Shown here: piece by piece, positions 1 to 5,837 of the stretch
How the letters are laid out: each line of letters begins with the position of its first letter
Numbering within the stretch: the stretch's first letter is position 1
Assembly (NCBI GenBank): GCA_023140035.1
Contig: JAGLML010000003.1
Span: forward strand, 1-22,281
Length of the DNA stretch: 22,281 bases
Direction: 5' to 3'
DNA from: Thermoplasmatales archaeon
GTDB lineage: Archaea > Thermoplasmatota > E2 > DHVEG-1
Program-made: the position numbers and the translations under genes
Notes under the pieces: model-generated
Databases searched by the model: none
Told to the model about the DNA's origin: nothing
The model's input: the letters and a program-made list of their open reading frames with translations, nothing else

Positions 1-2
1 TG

Positions 3-1346
3 AGTGTTATTCCATCAACTGGAAATACTGTAATTGAAAATTATGTTTCAACAGAAAATTTCCCATCTGATGATTCTGTGATAATGAGGTCCGGGTTATC
101 CCTCATTACGATTAAGGTTGAAGGAGAAATGGGAGAGAACAACTGGTACGTTAGCGATGTTACGTTTACAATTACATATGAATCTGATGAGATAGCAGCA
201 ATATATTATCGCTTTGATAGTGGAGAATGGACCGAATATACTGAATCGTTTATCGCGTCCGATGATAGAGAACATATTCTTGAATGGTATGCTGTTGATT
301 ATGAGGGAAATCAATCGGAGGTGGATGGTCCATTTGATTTCAAGATAGATCAGACGGTACCTATTGTAGACCTGTCATGGGAAAGTCCAGATAATGTGAA
401 CGTAATATTTACAGCAACTTGCAGTGACGCCACAAGCGGTATGGATTACGTAGAGTTCTTACTAAACAATGTTTTGATGTTCACTGATAACGCAGCGCCA
501 TTCGAATGGAGTATCGTGTGGACACCGTCCTTTAAAACCGCAGTATTCAAATCTATAGCATACGACGCAGCGGGAAATTCAGATTACGACATTCCATCGG
601 GTATTGGATCATCTGTGTTCTCTGCAGGTATAGTTAAGGAAGGTAGCCATCAAAGTAGTCAGAGTATTGTTCCAATAACTGAAATTGTTGGAAGAGAAAA
701 GCATGAGACTGGAGAGAAGTTGCCCCTTGACTGTTCCAGGGGAGGAGATACCAAACCAGCTTATGTTATAGTAGTTGTTAATAAGAAAATGGGAGAAAAT
801 GACTGGGCTGTCAGTGACGTTACCATTTCTATGATACCCGATCCTGATGGAATAGATGCAGTTTATTATAAACTTGATGAAGAGGACTGGATATTGTATA
901 CTGAATCTAATGTTATCTCCGATGATGGAGCACATAGTTTCTGGTGGTATGTCATCGACGATGAGGGATACTCATCCACTCCAGATTTTATATCTTTCAA
1001 GATTGATCAGACATCTCCTGAGATAAACCTTATTAAAAATAAAGTAGGATTTAACGAAATCGAGTTTACCGCAGACGTCCGTGATGAGACAAGCGGTATT
1101 GAGAAGGTGGAGTTTTACATAGGTCGTTATCTGGATCTGGAATATACTGATTATGATTTCCCCTATGAATGGACTTGGAAAGGTTTGGGAAACGTAAAGG
1201 TTACAGTTATAGTTTATGATAACGCTGGAAATTGTAATAGCAGTTCGATTAAAAGATGGTCTAGTCATGGTCAGCATATAAACAATTTATGGTTATTGGA
1301 TAGGTTTCCAATATTGCAGAGATTATTGGAATTTATTTGGAACTAA
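3..1346 (+). CDS. Ig-like repeat surface protein, 5' end outside window
   Basis: The frame is open from the first bases of the window, so the N-terminus and any signal peptide lie upstream; the in-frame GTG at 78 is unlikely to be the start. What is visible is two copies of a ~170-residue module. Each starts with a beta-rich segment containing MGEN(N/D)W and VSDVT, followed by a D(T/E/Q)-rich stretch ending in F(D/S)FKIDQT, then a domain with D.TSG and (A/V)YD(A/N)AGN. This is the look of bacterial/archaeal Ig-like (OmpL47-like plus Big-type) extracellular modules. The modules are joined by a Ser/Gly-rich linker. The last ~25 residues (HINNLWLLDRFPILQRLLEF and following) form a short hydrophobic amphipathic tail resembling that of the FG-GAP protein at 11598-13256. 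Probable role: cell-surface adhesion or structural protein; ligand unknown. The stop is TAA. Confidence 0.75.
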   Translation, partial: SVIPSTGNTVIENYVSTENFPSDDSVIMRSGLSLITIKVEGEMGENNWYVSDVTFTITYESDEIAAIYYRFDSGEWTEYTESFIASDDREHILEWYAVDYEGNQSEVDGPFDFKIDQTVPIVDLSWESPDNVNVIFTATCSDATSGMDYVEFLLNNVLMFTDNAAPFEWSIVWTPSFKTAVFKSIAYDAAGNSDYDIPSGIGSSVFSAGIVKEGSHQSSQSIVPITEIVGREKHETGEKLPLDCSRGGDTKPAYVIVVVNKKMGENDWAVSDVTISMIPDPDGIDAVYYKLDEEDWILYTESNVISDDGAHSFWWYVIDDEGYSSTPDFISFKIDQTSPEINLIKNKVGFNEIEFTADVRDETSGIEKVEFYIGRYLDLEYTDYDFPYEWTWKGLGNVKVTVIVYDNAGNCNSSSIKRWSSHGQHINNLWLLDRFPILQRLLEFIWN

Positions 1347-1397
1347 ATGAAAATATTCCCATCCCTTAACGTCTCTTTTTAAAGCTAACTCAAAATG

Positions 1398-1453
1398 CTT
1401 TTATACTTGACTCTAAAGTGACTTTAGAGACAAAGCCCCCTTTATCGGCTTTG
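1398..1453 (+). promoter_or_regulatory. TATA-like box followed by palindrome and hairpin
   Basis: CTTTTATA at 1398-1405 looks like an archaeal TATA box. Six bases downstream is a perfect inverted repeat, CTCTAAAGT (1411-1419), G, ACTTTAGAG (1421-1429). It is followed directly by a second one, CAAAGCC (1431-1437) and GGCTTTG (1447-1453) with a 9-nt loop. No ORF follows on the plus strand, so this could be an operator, the start of a small RNA, or a terminator structure for the preceding gene. The palindromes are certain; the function is not known. Confidence 0.4.
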
Positions 1454-1619
1454 CCCTAAAAGTACATTTTGACTTAAAAGTCTTGTTTTTGACCTAAAAG
1501 TCTAAAACAACAGGAGAAACACTTTTTATAATAATTACTGCCAATTTTGTTTTTAGCCAGAAGAATCTGTGATGAAGTTAAGAGGGTTTGTCTCTGAAAT
1601 CAGTTTTGACCTAAAAGTC
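1453..1619. repeat. GACCTAAAAGTC short repeats, four copies
   Basis: The 12-mer GAC(C/T)TAAAAGTC occurs at 1471-1482, 1491-1502 and 1608-1619, each preceded by TTTT. A degenerate copy (GCCCTAAAAGTA) lies at 1453-1464. The arms GACTT/AAGTC are self-complementary, so each copy is a near-palindrome. The first three are spaced 18 and 20 bp apart, about two helical turns, as binding sites for a protein might be. The last copy overlaps the TAG stop of the minus-strand gene that ends at 1611. Confidence 0.6.
1535..1565. repeat. ~30-bp direct repeat, copy 1
   Basis: This is a 31-bp sequence beginning TTACTGCCAATTTTG and ending TTTTTAGCCAGAAGAA. It matches 2304-2333 except for one T missing from a T-run. 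It lies 45 nt downstream of the stop of the minus-strand gene ending at 1611. The second copy lies 62 nt downstream of the stop of the next minus-strand gene, so both genes carry it in their 3' flank. It could be a conserved 3' processing or termination element, a cassette boundary, or a remnant of a duplication. Confidence 0.8.
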
Positions 1620-2234
1620 GGACTTTACACAATAATAGGTTAAGCAATTTGGTGGGTCTGTAGTATTTATGAAAATTAAATAAAAGGTAAAAAAAACTAT
1701 TGCTATTGTTAAATATATCGATTCAATTATATCAATTATTCGGAAGAAAAAACAAAAAGGAACCCAACAAATAGTCGGTGTAAATTTATCTCTCCAGGTA
1801 TAGTTACCATTTTTATTGACATTTAAATTAATTCTTTCTGGGTTGTCCCTTAATTGACGAATAGCAGTTATCACTTCATTTATATTTACATCATCATACT
1901 TATCATTCTTTTGAATTTGATTAATTATTAGATTTTGGTATCTTTTGAATGTCTTATCATCCATCTTACTAACTCTATCTATAAAATTTTGAACTAATGC
2001 TGTTCTATCATCCCGTTTTGGTATTGATAAAACGCTTTCTTCTCCCTTTCCAACATAATCACAAGTCAACGCATCTTGTTCTTTATTAATTGCCCGTTTG
2101 GCTCTAATACTAAACAATGGAGAATCCTTTGCAGAAGTAGATATTACTGTATGAAAACCTACAACAGAGGTAAATGATACCAGAATAAGTATAATTACAG
2201 CTACAAAACTTCCAATCAGTATCTTTTTATTCAT
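1611..2234 (-). CDS. exported protein of unknown function with Cys-rich hydrophobic C-terminus
   Basis: Function not recognised. The 207-residue protein starts at the ATG at 2234 (MNKKILIGSF...), chosen over an in-frame GTG nine bases upstream because GGGTG sits about 7 nt before this ATG. Residues ~5-27 are a hydrophobic signal or anchor segment. The middle is hydrophilic and helical, with the motif TCDYVGKGEE, an IPKRDDRT stretch, and a segment around MDDKTFKRYQNLIINQIQ. The C-terminal ~55 residues are very hydrophobic and contain two Cys pairs, CWVPFC and CLTYYC, so a membrane anchor is likely. The layout (export signal, conserved soluble core, membrane tail) suggests an envelope protein. 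I recall similar proteins in uncultivated Thermoplasmata, but that was not checked. It is followed by the repeats described at 1453-1619 and 1535-1565. Confidence 0.7.
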   Translation of the reverse strand: MNKKILIGSFVAVIILILVSFTSVVGFHTVISTSAKDSPLFSIRAKRAINKEQDALTCDYVGKGEESVLSIPKRDDRTALVQNFIDRVSKMDDKTFKRYQNLIINQIQKNDKYDDVNINEVITAIRQLRDNPERINLNVNKNGNYTWRDKFTPTICWVPFCFFFRIIDIIESIYLTIAIVFFTFYLIFINTTDPPNCLTYYCVKSDF

Positions 2235-2303
2235 TTTTAACACCCTATAACTATTATGATTAATGTTACCACGTCACATAGATACATATTTCGTTTAAAT
2301 ACT

Positions 2304-2333
2304 TTACTGCCAATTTGTTTTTAGCCAGAAGAA
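2304..2333. repeat. ~30-bp direct repeat, copy 2
   Basis: Second copy of the repeat at 1535-1565, with one T fewer. It lies between the two minus-strand unknown genes: 62 nt after the stop of the gene at 2396-3097 and about 70 nt before the start of the gene at 1611-2234. An AT-rich TATA-like stretch (TATTTAAAC on the minus strand, around 2294-2302) directly precedes it and could be the promoter of the downstream gene. Confidence 0.8.
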
Positions 2334-2395
2334 GAATGTTAATTAAGGTTTCCAATAAAACAATCAAAGAAACATTAGATTCTCTGCATTGAATA

Positions 2396-3097
2396 TTATG
2401 GAAATGATTCAAGTTCTACCCTAAATGCTCTACCCATTATATACGATTCGTAATACCATGAAATATGTGTAATTATTTTAAATCCTATAAAAAAAGTTGC
2501 ACCAAGGTGATAATAAATATCCCAACCAGCAACAAAACTAGGGGGATTAATTTTCTTAATTGTTCCAAAAAATTTACCTTCCCAAGTAAGAACACCATTT
2601 AAGCCATCTGTATGAATCCATCCCAACGAAGGCTCATAGTCTGTAGGCCATCCCATTTCATCAATTGAATATCCGAATGCTAAATTTTTAAGGGCGGTAA
2701 TCCAACTCAATGGACACCATATAAAAATTACAGCCTTTATCCAAGGAGTAAGAATCATAATATTAGATAGTCTAATTGAATCTATTTCAGTTGCTTTCCC
2801 TGTAATTTGACAATTAATATTGGTATCTGACTTTGGTTGATTTCTTGATACTAACCTTTCAAAAAATTTTGCAAATCTTAAATTGTGGTTTCTTCCAGTG
2901 ACTAATTTTTGTCGCTCTAATTGTGCTTTATTATCTATTTCTCTCTGTTTAAGTTCTAACTCTTTTGCATCATATGTCTTCTTTAATCCTTCTTTTAACA
3001 TTTTTTTATCATGCCAAACCTTAATTAATGCTGCTACAAGACCGATAACCGCAGCCAATAGAGTTATAATTGCAGCCCACAACCCTATTCCATTCAT
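2396..3097 (-). CDS. membrane protein of unknown function with coiled coil
   Basis: No family recognised. This 233-residue protein begins with a transmembrane helix (residues ~5-27). A charged Lys/Glu/Gln-rich segment follows (about 28-70) that should form a coiled coil. A polar stretch and then hydrophobic segments around 112-135 and 195-215 suggest further membrane contacts. The start is well supported: on the minus strand GAGGAGG lies 6 nt before the ATG. It is divergent from the small membrane ORF at 3159 and followed by the 30-bp repeat it shares with the next gene. An N-terminal helix plus coiled coil is seen in many signalling or phage-type membrane proteins, but nothing here fixes a role. 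Confidence 0.65.
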   Translation of the reverse strand: MNGIGLWAAIITLLAAVIGLVAALIKVWHDKKMLKEGLKKTYDAKELELKQREIDNKAQLERQKLVTGRNHNLRFAKFFERLVSRNQPKSDTNINCQITGKATEIDSIRLSNIMILTPWIKAVIFIWCPLSWITALKNLAFGYSIDEMGWPTDYEPSLGWIHTDGLNGVLTWEGKFFGTIKKINPPSFVAGWDIYYHLGATFFIGFKIITHISWYYESYIMGRAFRVELESFP

Positions 3098-3100
3098 ATT

Positions 3101-3110
3101 GCGCCTCCTC
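3101..3110 (-). promoter_or_regulatory. strong Shine-Dalgarno for the gene at 2396-3097
   Basis: The plus strand reads GCGCCTCCTC, so the minus strand has GAGGAGGCGC ending 3 nt before the ATG, with the GAGGAGG core about 6 nt away. It is one of only two strong purine-rich sites seen here (the other is before the FG-GAP gene). Both belong to accessory genes; several core genes look leaderless. Confidence 0.7.
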
Positions 3111-3158
3111 TATCTTCAAATCTTTTATCTAGTATTTAGCTATTTGTCATCATGGTAT

Positions 3159-3428
3159 ATGAGATTAATAACCTACATTCTCGGTGCTATTGCTGGATTC
3201 TTCACCTTCGGAGGGATCGGATTAATTATAAAAGGATATCAGGTTGAAGGTGGAATAACACTCGTTATTGGTTTGCTTACCTTCCCTCCAACAGGTGATA
3301 ACGAAATGTATGTTTCGTCACTATCTGTTGCAACAGATAGCAACCTCGGAAGTATTCACGTATGTGAATACAATTTTGATGGATTTTTACCTTTCTCTCC
3401 TAAAAACTCAAAAATGCCTTTTTTCTGA
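3159..3428 (+). CDS. small membrane ORF, possibly interrupted
   Basis: Starting at the ATG at 3159 this ORF encodes 89 residues. The first ~43 look like a real small membrane protein: two hydrophobic helices separated by a KGYQVEGG turn, rich in Gly. From about residue 45 the translation loses that character and runs through three hairpins (3301-3371), suggesting that a longer or different 3' part was lost or replaced. Upstream in-frame codons to 2883 overlap the opposite-strand gene and are discounted. No convincing Shine-Dalgarno is visible. It may be a broken gene. Confidence 0.4.
   Translation: MRLITYILGAIAGFFTFGGIGLIIKGYQVEGGITLVIGLLTFPPTGDNEMYVSSLSVATDSNLGSIHVCEYNFDGFLPFSPKNSKMPFF
3301..3371. 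other. three consecutive hairpins
   Basis: Hairpin 1 is ACGAAA (3301-3306), six-base loop, TTTCGT (3313-3318). Hairpin 2 is a perfect 20-bp palindrome, CTATCTGTTG (3321-3330) with CAACAGATAG (3331-3340). Hairpin 3 is GTATTCAC (3352-3359), GTAT, GTGAATAC (3364-3371). All arms are perfect. The density is far above what the surroundings show. They could form a structured RNA, a replication or transposition hairpin array, or stacked operators. Confidence 0.65.
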
Positions 3429-3589
3429 ACAGAAATGTATATGTTTAAACCGCAAAATTTTGCCCAAAAATCCAATTTGGAGCAGTAATTTTTTCTGATT
3501 TTTAGAATTAAATGTATATATCTACGTACATCTATACAATGTGTACCTAGTATAATCTACTAAAAATTGCCGATTTATACATAAATTTC

Positions 3590-3793
3590 GTGTTCTCTCT
3601 CGGCGAAGATGATTTAAAGCACCTTTTTCAGTCAAAAAGTTCAGGGTTGCAGTACATTCTCTCAGAAAGAGTCCACCATCTGGAGAAGAACATGGAATTT
3701 GTGGTTGACTGGCTTGAAGAGATTTCCCCAGATTTGAGAAAAGCAAACCAGAGAAAACAGGCTTACGGTATACAAGATAACAGTAAAACTTAG
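3590..3793 (+). CDS. short helical ORF, possible gene remnant
   Basis: Not recognised. The frame is open from 3551 and has a GTG at 3590. It encodes up to 67 residues with a plausible protein composition: strongly helical, with ILSERVHHLEKNMEFVVDWL and a basic end. The composition and the hairpin-T6 terminator right after its stop argue that it is transcribed coding DNA rather than chance. No Shine-Dalgarno is visible. It may be the 3' remnant of a larger gene, since the neighbouring 1.5 kb is full of gene fragments. Confidence 0.35.
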   Translation: MFSLGEDDLKHLFQSKSSGLQYILSERVHHLEKNMEFVVDWLEEISPDLRKANQRKQAYGIQDNSKT

Positions 3794-3802
3794 TCCACAG
3801 AT

Positions 3803-3833
3803 GGGATTTGCCTGGCTGTAAATCCCCTTTTTT
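3803..3833 (+). terminator. hairpin plus T6 terminator
   Basis: GGGATTT (3803-3809) pairs perfectly with AAATCCC (3820-3826) around a 10-nt loop. TTTTTT (3828-3833) follows after one C. It sits 10 nt after the stop of the short ORF ending at 3793. In archaea the T-tract alone can terminate; the hairpin makes this look like an intrinsic terminator. Confidence 0.6.
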
Positions 3834-3887
3834 CTTATTTTTATTGTGATTAATAAAGAGGTTTATTGTGGTCATCTTTGTATTGAA

Positions 3888-3900
3888 TAATAATATAAAT
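3888..3900 (+). promoter_or_regulatory. TATA-like promoter of the broken gene at 3928
   Basis: ATAATATAAAT lies roughly 30 nt before the ATG at 3928, the distance expected for a leaderless or short-leader archaeal transcript. This suggests the pseudogene kept its original promoter. Confidence 0.4.
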
Positions 3901-3927
3901 CAAAAACAAGTTTATTGATTTGATAAT

Positions 3928-4300
3928 ATGAAAATTGCGGTTCTGGGCTGGGGGGTCTCTAATTCCCCATCCAGAAAAACGGGGAGTAAGGCTACGGATT
4001 TCTGGCCGTTGGAATAAGAATGGTCCATTTCTTCCAATTGAATATGCCCGAATATCAAGTAACGGTGAACTTACTCTCGTGCTCCATCCAGGAGTCCGTG
4101 GGGTTCGAACACTCTGGGCCTATTCAGCATTCCAAAATCTTAACAAGGCAATTAGAAATCTTCGGGATGGGAGGGAATTTTACCAAAAAACACCCACAAG
4201 ATTGGCTATATCTCAATCTACGATAACAAATTCAACAGCCATGTGGTTCATTGCGTTGTGAGTCCTGTACGAAAATGGGCAATAGGAAAAGCAGTGGATG
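3928..4300 (+). pseudogene. frameshifted cytosolic-protein fragment, N-terminal part
   Basis: Read across frames, this is one protein. It starts at the ATG at 3928 (MKIAVLGWG). An extra G in the six-G run at ~3949-3955 shifts it to the frame reading GSLIP...ISGRWNKNGPFLPIEYARIS and on to LWAYSAFQNLNKAIRNLRD. A one-base loss near 4169 then returns it to the first frame (EGILPKN...IGYISIYDNKFNSHVV...WAIGKAVDAA). The pattern GWGSLIW..., PIE(Y/F).RIS..G.LTLVL and a C-terminal VDA(A/V).WT is, from memory, a conserved uncharacterised soluble family of archaea and bacteria. Here the C-terminus is missing and replaced around 4293-4303 by a secreted-protein segment. The two shifts and the lost tail make it non-functional, unless the shifts are assembly errors. 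Confidence 0.7.
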
Positions 4301-5158
4301 CTGCTGGGAACATGGAAAACAACACGGTGGAGCTATCGACGACTCCGTCTGACCTGTCACCGCCATTGTTCAACGGGTTGAGCGGATTGTATAACCTGTC
4401 CAACCAAAACGGTACAATACTTTTGGAGTGGGATGAAGCAGTTGACCCGTCTCCACCGATCATGTATAACGTGTATATGGCGACGGTGTCTGGCGGGCAG
4501 GATTTCAACAGTCCGAACATGACGACGAATCTCACATGGATATTGGTAAGTGGTTTAGATCTCGTGAACAAGAGTTATTATTTCGTGGTCCGCGCTGAAG
4601 ATAGTTGGGGTAATGAGGACAATAACACGGTGGAGAAGGGCACCCCAGGTGAGATATCGGTTAGTGTATGGTTGTCGGTTGGCTGGAACCTTATCACTGT
4701 TCCTTTTGAGAACGATTATAACGCCAGTGACCTCTGCAGTATGATCTCTGGTTTGCAGATGGTAAGCTGGTTTGATGCGAAGAATCAGACCTATAAAACC
4801 TTTATTTGTGGTGGGCCTCCTGGTTTTGACTTCCCAATCCTAAACGGCTACGGGTATTTCATACTCGTCAATGAGAGCAGCTTCTTCTAACGTATCCGGT
4901 TATCGGATCAGTAACGTCTCAGTCCCGTTATTTGCTGGTTGGAATATGATCGGATGGTACCATGATTACAATACAACAGCGAGCTCCCTTGCAGGCAATA
5001 TCGCCAACTGCACGATGGTGAGCTGGTTTAACGCTAGCAGCCAGTCATTTGAATCATATGTTGTGGGTGGTCCACCAAGTTTTGATTTTGTGATCACAGC
5101 TGGTACGGGTATTTTCATTCTGGTCGATGTAGAGAGCGTGTGGTATGGTGAAGGATAA
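4294..5158 (+). pseudogene. C-terminal fragment of secreted Fn3 and GWN-repeat protein, frameshifted
   Basis: It opens with the end of one Fn3-like domain (AVDAAGNMENNTVE...). A complete Fn3 domain follows (about 4350-4650, ending VRAEDSWGNEDNNTVEKGTP). Then come two ~80-residue repeats with matching landmarks: GWNLITVPFENDYNASDL / GWNMIGWYHDYNTTASSL, MVSWF(D/N)A, GGPP(G/S)FDF and G(Y/I)FILV(N/D). The second repeat is out of frame: an extra T in CTTCTTCTAAC creates a stop at 4888-4890, and the frame entered there continues to the TAA at 5158 (end VWYGEG). The 5' part is absent; the reading frame continues from the unrelated fragment upstream. Base composition is visibly more GC-rich than the flanks. 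The original was probably a surface protein. Confidence 0.75.
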
Positions 5159-5499
5159 AAAAAGGAGGTGGCAAATTATTTGTAACTCCTGGGAAGAAAG
5201 CAATAAAGAAATTCAAAGACTCAGTAAGGGCAACAACAAACCGAAGACAACCAGTAAAACCTAAGGAAATGGTTGGCTTGGTCCCCATCAAACTGGCGAA
5301 GAAATTACGGAATAAACGGATAGCGAAGAAACGTGCTCCAGGTGAACGACCATTCAGTGTTATCAAACGAACATTCAATGGTGACAGAACATTTGTGAAA
5401 ACTCTCTCTCGTGTTCGCGTTAAGGAAATGTTCAAGTGTTTTGCTTATGATCTTTATCAGCTGGTTACCTTGGAACGGAAACGGGTTAGCGGTAGCTAG
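5152..5499 (+). pseudogene. fused remnant: reverse transcriptase-like piece and IS transposase C-terminus
   Basis: One frame is open from 5152 to the TAG at 5497-5499 without a convincing start. The first ~35 residues (KLFVTPGKKAIKKFKDSVRA, then NRRQPVKPKEMV) resemble the thumb/maturase region of group II intron reverse transcriptases, where ...SKKAIKRFK..VREIT.RNR...EEMI... is typical. From about 5290 the sequence changes to RNKRIAKKRAPGERPFSVIK, then TFVKTLSRVRVKEMFKCFAY and DLYQLVTL. This is the C-terminal end of an IS4/IS5-type DDE transposase, including the ERPF..IKR helix that carries the last catalytic Glu in that family. Neither element is complete and no terminal inverted repeats are evident. 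The transposase part is fairly sure; the reverse-transcriptase part less so. Confidence 0.6.
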
Positions 5500-5837
5500 G
5501 TCAACAATCAAAAAATAGTAGAAAAAAGGGTTAAAAAACCAGGAAAATAAGAGAAAAACACAAGATAATGTAAGGTTTAACGTGATTTCACACGTTGAGA
5601 TGGAAAAATGAATAAAACAGAAGGTTATTCAAAGTTCTCTATTATTTCCTGTTACTGCGTTCGATAATTTATTAGAATAGTTTAGAAGAGAGTTTGAATT
5701 GCAAGTTGGTGCCCTGTGGGTTCCTATTTGGATTCTTTAGAATAAAACAATAATTGTAATGTTCTCCATAGGGCAATTTTTCACATTTAACTATGAAATA
5801 TAATTTGTTTTTAGTTGCAATACTAAATAGATTGTTT
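5500..5837. other. gene-free interval with inverted repeats
   Basis: No supported gene. It holds AACGTG (5579-5584) / CACGTT (5591-5596) with a 6-nt loop. It also holds a longer-range pair, GCCCTGTGG (5711-5719) and CCATAGGGC (5766-5774), complementary apart from one wobble. The second arm lies inside the short repeat at 5758-5781. Several A-runs near 5505-5560 and AT-rich DNA suggest eroded mobile-element or 3' flank sequence. Confidence 0.5.
5758..5781 (-). repeat. short repeat in the 3' flank of bud32, copy A
   Basis: On the plus strand AATGTTCTCCATAGGGCAAT plus four further T's. It closely matches 8182-8203 (GATGTTCTCATAGGCAATTT plus TT), with two single-base gaps and one substitution. 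This copy is 57 nt downstream of the bud32 stop; the other is 65 nt downstream of the ileS stop. On the minus strand both read AAAAATTGCC(C)TATG(G)AGAACAT. A shared 3' untranslated element or termination signal is possible. Confidence 0.55.

Noticed and set aside
78..80. GTG as the start of the Ig-repeat protein
   Set aside because: The frame is open to the window edge with protein-like sequence upstream, and no signal peptide follows the GTG.
1453..1619. GACCTAAAAGTC repeats as a CRISPR array
   Set aside because: Units are only 12 bp, spacers are 6-8 bp with one large gap, and no cas gene is present.
1611..3097. The two unknown genes as a toxin-antitoxin pair
   Set aside because: They are separated by about 160 bp with separate start signals, both are membrane or exported proteins, and neither resembles a known toxin or antitoxin.
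2883..3158. N-terminal extension of the small plus-strand membrane ORF
   Set aside because: It lies antisense to the well-supported gene at 2396-3097; its protein sequence looks like a shadow, and the hydrophobic protein-like part begins at the ATG at 3159.
3522..3875. 117-residue minus-strand ORF
   Set aside because: It has no protein-like hydrophobic or motif pattern, and it is the complement of the short plus-strand ORF and its terminator.
4090..4130. GGGGTTCGAACACTC resembling a tRNA T-arm
   Set aside because: The flanking stem bases do not pair, no acceptor, D or anticodon arms are present, and the stretch is explained as coding sequence (GVRGVRTLW) of the broken gene.
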